From: Rhizophlyctis rosea
Taxonomy: Eukaryota > Chytridiomycota > Chytridiomycetes > Rhizophlyctidales > Rhizophlyctidaceae
Direction: 5' to 3'
Length of the DNA stretch: 64,000 nucleotides
Assembly (NCBI GenBank): GCA_027596075.1
Contig: JADGJC010000032.1
Location: forward strand, 62,001 to 126,000
Part shown: piece by piece, positions 1-12,339 of the stretch
Numbering within the stretch: position 1 is the stretch's first letter
Layout of the letters: the number at the start of each line of letters is the position of its first letter
The notes under the pieces: generated by a model
What the model saw: the letters and a program-made list of their open reading frames with translations, nothing else
What the model was told of the DNA's origin: nothing
Databases searched by the model: none
Translations under genes and position numbers: made by a program

Positions 1-3000
1 CTGGCAAACCGTCTTCCAAAGCTCAATCCCGTCATGCCACCAGACTTTGCCACCGTTCCAGTTCTTGATATATTGTACGTATCGCATGTTGATTCCAACA
101 ATAAGGAGCTCACATATATGCCACTTCCAGAACGGAAGATGAAAACATAACAGTATCCTCGGAGTCCATACAATTGCTATCGGACGTGATTGACCCCATG
201 TCGTCAGTGCAATCGAGCTGCACCAATGAAGACGAGAAAATAGCCAAAATTGCGATGGAATGGACGGCACGAAAAGTATATCTCAACTCCGCCACAAACA
301 TTACCTGACTCTGACCATATGAACAGGTTGCGCGCACTGCGGTATTCGATTTTGAACTGCCCTTGATACCATCAGCTCGGGAAAAAACGCCGGACAAAGG
401 ATGCATCGTCAAGCCGCAGTCAGTCAACTCTTCAGCCGGTCAATCGGCAATGCCGCAGAACTCGCCGCAGGGCACGGAGCTGTTCGAGGTTCTGAGCAAA
501 TACGGAGGGCTCATTCCTTACGATGCGGTTGATTCGCCAGAGCAAACAGTGCCTTCAAGTTTTGGCGAGATATTTGGGGGTAAAGCACGAATGACCTCCT
601 TCCTTGCGATAATGACTCACAGCCTGGTAAAATGCAGCTTCGCAAGGGATGGACATTGATCCAACTGATCCGGCGCACAAGTTGAAACTTCAGCTGGATG
701 ATGCGATACGCGAACGGAACAGCGCGGAGGATATCCTCGCTTTGATACAGCCTGCGGAGGATGCTGATGGGGAGAGCGTTGGGGGAGGATCGATGATTCG
801 CAAGCGGAAGAGCTTACAATTGCTGGAAATGGGTGCGTAATGAGCCCCATCTGGGAAACACAGACCTTGCGTTGTTGACAAACCCTATACTCAGAAGCGC
901 CGATGTTTCCAAGAACCCAAGAACCGGAACTTGGAGTGAAGTGAGTCCTTTGCAATGCATGTCATACCGGACAGCTCTGAAACCTCTGCTTATGTAGGCG
1001 AGCACGACGAGCCGGAAGTCTGTCCCCATCACTTCCGTATGTAATCGATTTTCATAGGCGCAACATGATGACCCAGCAACCCGGCTAACTTTCAATGTTA
1101 GTACCATGGCTGAAGCCCATGAGCTAGCGGCTGCGCATCTGAACGAGCATCCTCCCAAACTTTCGGATTCCGTGACCACCGAATCCGCTCAAGCCTCATT
1201 GAACAAAGATATAACCACCACTCTCTTTACAGCGCTCCAATCTCTCCGACCACTCCCCCTTCCCACCCTTCTCGACACGCCATTCGACGTCCCATCCTCA
1301 AAGCGACTCCTGCCGCCGACCTTGCATCCGCCGCCTCCATTCCATGCAACACCAGATCCTTGGCCGGATTATTCCACGTTTGTGAAGGAGTTGAAAGGGA
1401 TGCAGGAGTATAGGAATATGAAGGGAGTTGAAGTGGAGATTTTGTGGTGGAATCCGATGAAAGCTGTTGAGGAAGGGTTGGGCAGGGGCGTGTTGTCGGG
1501 TGGGAAGTGCATCATGGAGGGGGTTGATGATTGGGTTGGGAAAGAGACAGGGGACGTGGTTGTGATGGATTGGGGTCGGGAGGTGGACCAGATGGATGAA
1601 ATGGTCAGAGGTGAGTCTTGCTGTCCATGCAAAAACGTCCGAGTTAAAGGGAAATAACAGCACTTATTTAGCAACATTGACATTGAATACTCGAGAGAAT
1701 GTGGATGACAGCAATGAATTCATCACAACATTTGCAATGGATGGCATCTCTGGTCGACGCATAGCACCAAGTGCTGAATTTTCGCCGGGAAGCCCGACGT
1801 TGACGCCGCGAGCGTCGCCACGACAGGCTGCGCATTCGCCACATGTGACACGACGAGAGATCACAGTCGATCCATACCGAGCAGCCCGAAAACAGCCTGA
1901 TACAATGGAAGCTGGGAACGCGGCAGGCGGAATGCGTACGCCGGTCACAAAGTCAAGCGTGGTCCAATATCACGAAACAGAGGGTCGACAAAACCTGAGG
2001 AACCGTGCAGCTGCTACTATGAGCCCCGCAGGAAGCCTACCGTCAGTCTTCCAAAGTCCAGCCCTACAATTGCCCACAGCAAAGCCGCCTCGTAAACCGG
2101 GATTCTCAGCCAAGTCCTCCGTGGACGACTTTCTGCGTTTACGCGGCCGTGGAACCAATCACGATACGTTTGATCGGCGTGCAACAACGCCAATGATACC
2201 ACAGACGCCGGCTCCGGTTTCAATGCGCCAAGTTCCGTCTCCACGAACGCCGGCCCGGGTGCAACTTCCTCCTGTACAGCTGCCGGCATTGGACCCCTCC
2301 GCTGCTCGTCACAAGTATATTGTTAATTCGCGGCTGCTAAGGGATCGGGCTCTTGTAAGAGCGTTGGAGTTTGAGCGGGGAGTTGATTTGGTGGAGAGGG
2401 ATTTGAATTATTTTGCGGTGAGTTTGTGCCTTTGTTTGATTCGTGGGAATTGATGAAAGGGTTTGTGATGAAACCGAGGGATATGACTCGCAGCAAACGC
2501 ACTACTGATACGTGTGTTCTCCATTCAAAGGAGCTGCATAACCAACGTCCCTCGTCCGTGCATGACACAGCGGGAGACATGTTCCACCGAGACGCGGATC
2601 TGATCATTGACGAGCGCACTTGTGTTGTGTATGCCTACAATCAAACATCGATTCATGGTCCATTGCTTTCCTGCTGACCATACTTTCAGGTTCTACCCCC
2701 ACAACCGCCTCTCGCAATCCTTTGCAAGCTTCTCCACATCATCTCGCAAGACCCCCGCCGACGACATTCGTCAAACGGCTCAAACGGAACTCGGGGCCCT
2801 GTGCTTGAAGCTGGCGCTCAAGTATGAAAGGATTTGGGTTGTGTTTGAGGGTGTAGTTGTGGGTGGTACGCAGAGCGGGTGAGGAGAGTTGCGTCTACAA
2901 AATCTGGTGATGGACAACTGAAAGAACTGCTTCTCAAAGGACATTGACGACGTATTCGTTCACGCCGCCCAATTTGCAAGCCCTGACACGGCTTTCGGCA

Positions 3001-3794
3001 TTTTTCGGGAGCGTGAAGCAGTGTATTGGGGCGGAAGTGCGGGTTGCGTATTCGTCTAGTGCGAGGGAGAGTGCGTGGATTGCTAGGTAAGTGTTGTGGG
3101 AAGGAGTTGACCTCCTGATTTTTGGGATGAGCCAGTGATCGGGAAACAAGTCACTACCACCGGAATGGACCTCTTTCTGATACCGCTTTCTGCCATCAGG
3201 TCTATCGGCGATGCCGCCGCAGAGGAGATGGAACTAAGTCAACAACAGTATCAAGTCCTTCATGGTGCATCTGGTGGCAATCCAGGCAGTTTGGCGCTCA
3301 AACCCTGGGATTCGAGACAGGCATGGGAAGCCCGGACGTGGATGGCTAAAGAGGAGAGTTTGGTAAGTGAGGATCGATCTGTGGGAATGTTATTGATGAT
3401 TCCAGCTCCAGCTTGTGGAAAAATCTGAAGTTATGTTTTGCAACAAACAACAGCAAGAACGCTTCCTCTGCAGTTTCCCGTGCTTTAATGCATTTAATGC
3501 TCAAATCGTGTTGACCTTAGCGAGTTTGAGGGAGGTGTTGGGGATGCGGGTGGAGGAGTTGGGGGAGAGGGTTGGGTGTTGGGTTCCTGAGAGGTGTTTG
3601 GTGAGTTTTGTATTTCTTCCAGGCGTGGTGTGTAAACATTGGTGTTGTAATTTGCGGATGGTACTCACTTTTCTTCGGGGGTGCAGCGCAAGTTTTGTGA
3701 ATTGAAGCATGTGCGGTTGGGTGGTGTCTTGGGTGGGCGGCAGAGAGGTTTGGTGCTGGGGCGAGGAGGGGTGGGCGGGTGGGGTGTGGGGTGA
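1..3794 (+). CDS. Zip2/SHOC1-like XPF-fold meiotic protein, 3' part of gene
   Basis: The 5' end lies left of the window, because the first 74 bases are already open frame ending in a GTACGT donor. I follow roughly ten exons (131-275, 327-579, about 638-830, then to 1610, 1672-2417, 2531-2628, 2690-2865 and so on) to a TGA at 3792-3794. The N-terminal half is low-complexity and Ser/Pro-rich. From about 2300 comes an XPF-nuclease-like core: VDLVERDLN, then DLIIDERTCVVFYP joined across the intron at 2629-2689, then an LSAFFGSVKQCIGAEVRVAY segment, and a C-terminal helix-hairpin-helix-like stretch (RFLCSFPCFNAF). The ERD...D-I-I layout matches inactive XPF relatives of the Zip2/SHOC1 type, which act with Spo16 at meiotic crossovers; that is recalled family knowledge. 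Joins near 831-862 and 2866-2939 do not keep frame in my model. MUS81 or XPF is less likely because the ERK-type catalytic motif is absent. Confidence 0.5.
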
Positions 3795-4241
3795 TTTGTT
3801 GATCGACAGTGAAATAGGGGTGTGAGAAGTTTGATGTATATAGCAGAGAATTTTTCAGTGACAAAAAAATTTTAGTCGAGAGTAGGATTAGTAATCGTCT
3901 TTCAGTTTTAGGTTCTACGCGTAGCAGCAGTGTACAATGAGGTTCAGAAGTGTTCCAAAAAGAAGATTCGGAATAGCATGTTTATAACTGCCCCACATTC
4001 ACAAACACTGTCATCCGTCCACACATACCTACACACACGCAAACAAAATCAAAGTCATTACTGTGCAAACCATTGAAACAACACAAAAAAGGATATTATA
4101 CAATTGCGATGTGAAAAAAAGGCCCTCCCCGTTCCTCCTCCACCACTACTCCAACACTAAACTAAATGAAACGGTGCGGTAAAATGCGTGTAAACCCCTC
4201 CCCCCCACCATGAACGTCCATACGGAACACTGGTACCCCCC
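3795..4241. other. Convergent 3' intergenic region
   Basis: The stretch separates the tails of the Zip2/SHOC1-like gene (+) and CDK1 (-). It is A-rich in its middle (3990-4110) and holds both 3' UTRs. I see no gene, RNA or strong repeat. Confidence 0.6.
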
Positions 4242-6724
<2,483 letters not shown>

Positions 6725-9464
6725 ATGACAGCCCGAAGTCGCGGCCAAACGCCCCGCGCATCCGCAACACCGCGTCCTCTACGCGTAATGGCTCTCACCT
6801 CAACAACAAAGCCAATAGTCGCTGACCCGAACAACAATCCTTTCGCGCCAATCACCACTATCCCCACTACCACCACGACCACCACTTCCAGACCCACAAC
6901 TCCGACCGCCGCTTCTCCTGGCGGAATTTACTCCGCCACCTCCAGTCCCAGCACTCCGAAAGCTGCTCTCGCGTTCCCCGTGCATCAGGTGGTACCGCCG
7001 TTGACGGAGGGCAAGGATGCCGCTTACGAGTTTGAGGCCCCGAAATTCCATGACTTTCTTCAAGCCGACCCGGATACCAGTATTGACAAGTGGTTTGGTA
7101 AGTTGGAAGGAGTTGCTTCCAAGGTTTCACGACATACAGAACTAATTCATATTTTCCACAGACTTCAAAGCAATGGCTCCTGATTCCGATGACGAGCAAG
7201 AGGATGAGCTTGAAGAGGTCGATTTCTTCTCTTCCGTTGTTCAGGAAGACGCATCACAGCAGCAGCAGCAGCAAGAGTCAGAAGCGGACTTCCCGGTGAA
7301 CGATGTTTCCACACCGAAAGCCAGCTTGTTCATGCAGTCGCATTCAGTAACCAAGAACAATGTCGAAGCTGACGACAGTGATAAGTAAGTTGTGAAAACG
7401 CAGTATATCTTCTGTGCAGTCAATCTGACAAATTTCCTATCATAGTGAATCCGCCCCCGCAAACACACCACGCCCAATCAGACAACGATCCCTCTCAACA
7501 TTCACGTTCAAACTACCAACTCAGCAACCACACCGTACATCCACCCTCGACAGCAAACCACGACGAACCACTCAAAGATCTATCAGCAATGCGGGCCAAA
7601 TGGCTCAATCGCGGGACTCTACCGGCAGCAGCGTCGTTGGAACAAGGCCATTTGCCACGAGATCTGTCAAACCGCTCACGATACCAAAGGAATTCAACTT
7701 CTCTTCGCGGCTTGCACAACGTGACCGGACGCTTGGTATGCAGCGGCCTGGCGGTGTCCAGGTATGTCAATGTCACAGGGAGTCGTCATCGTTTGGATAC
7801 GCTGCGGTGTGCTCATATTCGCACCTTTATTTGCAGAAGAAGAAGGGCGCAGGGAACAAACGTCGAGGCCTTACCATTCCAAAGCCATTCAACTTGCACG
7901 CGAACCCGAAAAACACAAAGAAGGCAAATGTATCGAGATCGCCGTTCGTACCATTAGCCGTCCGAGTGAAGACGTTCGAGAATGCTGTGCCTGACCGGTT
8001 CCGTACGAGGCCAGCAAAGGTAATTTTCTCTTTTTCTCGCATCATGTGCTGCAAGATTTTGGTGGGATAGGAAGACCTAACTTCTTTCTCTGTTTGTAGG
8101 CTGCAAGATTTACTGAAATGAAGATGACACATCCCAAGTCCCCGTACTTGCGGACCAAATTGAGGACAAAGACCCACAGGTAGGCTTCCGTTTGTCATAA
8201 TCATATTTTGTTGGCCCTTTGCTGATGATTAACTATACAGTGTTCCGACAACGGAGCAACGAATACTGCAAGAGTTGGAGAAGCTCCAACCTTTCAAGGC
8301 CAACCCAGTCAACACAAAGGTAAGAGCTTGAAAGCCTGCGAACATGCCCGAAAATGTCATGTGACGAGCTTTGCACTGAACTACCCCACCATGCAACACA
8401 GATATTCGAAAAACCCCTCGGAATCCCGCAACCCCCACCACACGAACTCACCATCCCCGCCTCGCCCGCCATCACAAAGCCGCGACCCTTGCCTCCACCT
8501 CCGCCGTCTCCTCCAAAAATCATCAAAGCCAACCCAGTGAGGAACCTGCCGGTGTTTGAGCCCGTGGTGGAGCATCGGGTGATTTTGCCTGGGGAGGTGC
8601 ATTTGCCTGGGGAGGAGATTAGCGAGAAGAGGAGGAGGGAGTTTGAGGAGATGAGGAGGAGGAAGGAGGAGGAGGAGGAGAGGATGAGGAGGTTTAGAGC
8701 TAGGCCTTTGCCGGATGATGTGCCTGATGTGAGCAACACGTCTTTCAAGGTCTAAGTTCGTTTGCACGAGCACTTTTACTGACAACATTTCCATTACAAA
8801 ATACGTACGTGCAGCCCCTCCCACCCGCCCCCCACCTCCCCGTAACCGAACCACACCCCTTCCGCCTCGAAACAGACATCCGGCACATGTTCCACCAAAT
8901 GACGCTGGAGGAGCGGCTGGAGAAGGAACGCGCTGAGGAAGAGCGGGCGAAGAACTTCAAGGCTCAGCCGTTGCCGCATGTTGAGCCGTTCATTCCTAAG
9001 AAGAGTGAGAGGCCGGTTACGGATCCGGATGAAGTGTTGTTGTTTACTGAGATGAGGGCTGATGAGAGGCGGGTTTTTGAGGAGCGGTTGAAGGAGAGGG
9101 AGAGGATGGAGGAGGAGGAGAGGGAGAGGATGAGGAAGAAGAAGGAGGTTTGTGAACGTTGTTGATCGCATCAGTGAATTCACAATCACATACTTACGAA
9201 CTATTTCACCAACAGCAACGGGAAAAACAAGAAATCAAAAAGTTCCGACAGCAGGCTGTTCATCACGCGCAGCCCATCAAGCATTATGCGCCTGTTGTTG
9301 TTAAACCTAGTGGGAGGAAGTTGACTGAGCCTGAGAGTCCGTTTATTGGGGAGAAGAGGAGGGTTGCTATGCGGTTGCAGAGGGGTGGGTTGAGGGAGGG
9401 GAGTGGTGTTGGGGGGATGGTTGGCGGTGGTGAGGAGGGGAGTGGGGAAAGTGGGGAGGAGTAG
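6725..9464 (+). CDS. TPX2: TPX2-like spindle assembly factor
   Basis: TPX2 proteins bind microtubules, nucleate spindle microtubules and activate Aurora A. Nine exons (6725-7097, 7162-7384, 7446-7761, 7837-8019, 8100-8179, 8241-8319, 8402-8728, 8815-9147, 9216-9464) give 720 residues, close to the size of animal TPX2. Family features in order are: an N-terminal YEFEAPKFHDF plus IDKWF block around residues 101-124; an acidic stretch with a six-Gln run coded by CAG/GCAG repeats near 7257; LTIPKEFNF and LTIPKPFNL repeats; a PKSPYLRTK block; then FRARPLP and FKAQPLPHVEPF repeats separated by long charged coiled-coil segments, as in the TPX2 C-terminal domain. The first ATG opens the frame just before the basic, Pro-rich N-terminus. 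It is divergent from CDK1. The main uncertainty is whether another TPX2-domain protein is the closer match. Confidence 0.85.
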
Positions 9465-10268
9465 GTTGGGGTTGGAAGGGTGGGGTTTGTTTTTTGTGTG
9501 GACGAAGTGTAGTTTGTTTTTTTGTGTTTGGTGGTTTATATTAAGTTTTGCGGTTTTATTGATCGTTGTGGTGTTGTTTTTTGTGTTGTTGGTATATTAA
9601 GTTTTGCGGTTTTATTGATCGTTGTGGTGTTGTTTTTTGTGTTGTTGGGGAGCAGATCAAATATATGACTTTTTTTGTTTGATGTGTGAAATGAAGGCAT
9701 TAGAGGGGAGGGAGTAAGGTCCATACATATGGACCCTTTGTGCTACGACCCTTAATTGCTGCACCCTGGCTCGAACCGCCACCACTCCATGTGACCAGCC
9801 AGGATATGAGTCTGACTCCGAGCAATGTAATATGGCGTCCGGAACAACAGACAGAAGGTGGTAAATAGCCTTCCTTTCCCACGCTACCTCTTCCACAGGC
9901 TCTTGTTTGTAGATCACACCTTTCCCATTCCGAATCTATTTGGAGGAGCAGAGCTATTGTCGCCAATAACTTCGCACAGCGCAAAGACGTTATCCCAGTA
10001 CGCTACAGGGTAGGTAGGCAACTTGAAACCGGCAGAGCATTTCGTTATTGTCATCTTGCACAGAGAGAGACGCATCAAAAGCCTGCGAAACCTGAGACAA
10101 GTTCCCTCCACCAATTTCCGTTGCATATTGGTTGACTTTGTCCGCTGTCTCATCCCACCCCTTTCTCACCCCTTGCGTACTGTTTGCGCCGTGCACGACA
10201 TCTCCTCAACCGTCTATTTCCCTGCCACCAATTCACAGACTCTTGTCACGCAACAAAGTGTACAAGCA
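9465..10268. other. Spacer between TPX2 and the HMG-box gene
   Basis: It holds the T/G-rich TPX2 3' UTR, a 56-bp tandem duplication (9537-9648) and a near-perfect palindrome (9718-9735). On the minus strand 9657-10196 there are scattered short open frames with protein-like stretches (for example a YWDNVFALCEVIGDN segment), but they lie in different frames without convincing splice sites, so I do not call a gene there. Confidence 0.5.
9537..9648. repeat. 56-bp tandem duplication in the TPX2 3' UTR
   Basis: Two consecutive copies begin TATATTAAGTTTTGCGG at 9537 and 9593, with a period of 56 bases and essentially identical sequence. This suggests a recent slippage-type duplication. Confidence 0.9.
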
Positions 10269-11544
10269 ATGTTCAATATGGCAACCCTCCCTGCCACGCG
10301 CGGCGTGACGCTCTTATACCAAACAAGGTCATATGCTGCTGCTGCCGCCGCAAAGGCTGCTACCAAAGGTAAGGTCTTGGCGCCGCGTTTTCCATAATCA
10401 GGATGTCAGGACAGAACCCAACCAACCCATCTACACATCCCTTCAACTATTTCGTAACGTTTAACAAAACGTCCCACAGCTCCCGCAACCGCCGCAACAA
10501 TCGCAAAACGCCAACTGAAGGCGCTTCCGAAACCGTCCGTCGAGCCGCCTAAACGTCCTTGGAGCGCTTATTTGCTGTTCACGCAGAGCTTGCGTAAGGA
10601 GGAGCCGGGGCTCCAAAAGAAGGGGAGCTCTGTTACGGAGTTTTCGAAGGAGGCTGCGAGGAGGTGGAAGCAGTTGGGGGAGGTTGAGAGGAGGGTGAGT
10701 TTGTTAAAACGATTCTTCGATGAGTTGGCGCGTCGTGTGTGGACGTGGACCCCATTGGGAAGATCAGGGACCACATGTTGGACAACGCTAGAACTCACAT
10801 ACGTAAACACAGGAATTCGAAGCCCAACACTCGGACGCCAAAGCCAAATACGAACGCGCCTACAATGCCTACCTCGAAAAGCGTACCCCGGCCGACATCC
10901 TTCTTGAAGAACAAGTCCGCAGGCTCGGGAAGACCATCAACCCAAAGAAGACCTCCCGCAAGGTTCCTGCCGACATTGACGCTCCAAAGCGGCCGCCGAC
11001 TGCGTACCTCGAGTTTGCCAATGAAGCGAACGCTGCGAAAGAGATTGGGGGACAGTCTTTGGAAGGGTTGAAGGTGTCGGAGAGGGCCAAGCTGATTGGG
11101 AAGGCGTGGAAGGCCTTGTCTGAGGCGGAGCAGTCGGTAGGTTGCGGACAAACAACCGCCTTTTCCTTACAAAGATGGGCATCATGATATGGTTGATCAT
11201 CATACCCTAATTAATCATCAACCAATCAGAAATACAAAGCCCGCGCCGAAAAATCCAAAGCCACCTACGACGAAGCCAAAAAAGCATACGACGCCCGCCA
11301 CGACCTCACCAAAGAGCGCGAGAACATCGCCAGCATCAAGCAGAAGGTTGTGAAGGACGCCAAGCCCAAGGCCGTGAAGAAGAAGAAGGTGGCGGTGCCT
11401 AAGAGGAAGGTTGCGGCGATTAAGAAGAAGGTGGGGGTGAAGAAGGCGGCGCCGAAGAAGAAGGTGGGGGCGAAGAAGGCTACGGGGGCGAAGAAGGTTG
11501 TGGGGAAGAAGGCTACGGGGGCGAAGAAAAGTGTTAAGGCTTAG
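10269..11544 (+). CDS. Mitochondrial two-HMG-box DNA-packaging protein (TFAM/Abf2-like)
   Basis: The likely role is packaging and bending mitochondrial DNA. Four exons (10269-10368, 10480-10694, 10813-11136, 11230-11544) give 317 residues. The first ~30 residues lack acidic residues, carry Arg and end in an Ala run (RSYAAAAAAK), as in a mitochondrial presequence. Box 1 (about 57-124) starts PPKRPWSAYLLF and box 2 (about 162-230) starts APKRPPTAYLEF, each with the expected helix-forming Trp/Lys pattern (RRWKQLGEVE; GKAWKALSEAE). Residues from about 250 on are an almost pure Lys/Ala/Val tail with KKK clusters, like a histone H1 tail, which Abf2 and TFAM normally lack. The start ATG at 10269 is chosen for the presequence; a second ATG lies three codons downstream. 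A nuclear location driven by the Lys-rich tail is the alternative. Confidence 0.82.
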
Positions 11545-12339
11545 GCGTTTGGGATGGGGGTTTTAGGTGCAATTGGGAGGGGTAATAAGCTACCGATTTG
11601 TGTACTCGAGTCGTAAAGATCTTTCTTATTGTTTTGTGTAAATAAGCATGTTTTTTGCAACACGTGCCTGTTTGTTTTGGGTGAATGCGAATTTGCGGCA
11701 TCATTGCAGAATATTGAGCGGAGGGAGATGGGTTGGGAATATTGAGTGGATTGTACTTTTTTGTTTATTTACATAGAGGATTGCCATTTCCTCTAGGACC
11801 AAGGTTTACGTAAGTGAATCTTCCCCTGAGTGATTGGGTGGAGTACGTTGTTGATGACATCCCGTCTGTTCCCCTTCTCTCTTGGGATGTTGAAGAAGGT
11901 CGCAGGCATTGACACCCGCCCTGTCCGTCCTGACCTTATGTCCTCATCTCCATTCCATAGATATATATACACAATCTGAAAATAATATCATTCGGTCAGA
12001 TTACGAGTCATTGTCCCTTTTCTATCTGCCCCTGTCGTTCAAAATTGCCAATCTTTCTCCACCATATTCTCAAAGTTCCATCCAACCTAAACCCCCTCCA
12101 TCAGAAAAGGGAAGAACCCCGCTCCAGGAGGACCCGCTCATCAGAAGCCGTTACAAAAATATCCCATTCAAAAACGAACGCACCGGACATCAATAAATAG
12201 GACGAAAAGACTCCCACCTTCGTTTTTATCCCTCTTTCCTCTCCTCCAATCACGACAGAAATCCCCTCTCCCTACACTATCCGTGAACCAGTCAGCAATC
12301 CATACCGCAGCTGGAGACACCTAGCCTCAGCCCTCCATA
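11545..12339. other. Spacer between the HMG-box gene and CFAP210
   Basis: It holds the 3' UTR of the HMG gene and a CT-rich leader (12215-12330) for the next gene. Open frames here, for example 11909-12196, show no protein-like composition. I see no RNA gene. Confidence 0.55.

Noticed and set aside
9657..10196. Possible minus-strand gene between TPX2 and the HMG gene
   Set aside because: Some stretches look protein-like, but they lie in different frames and no GT-AG joins of normal length connect them.
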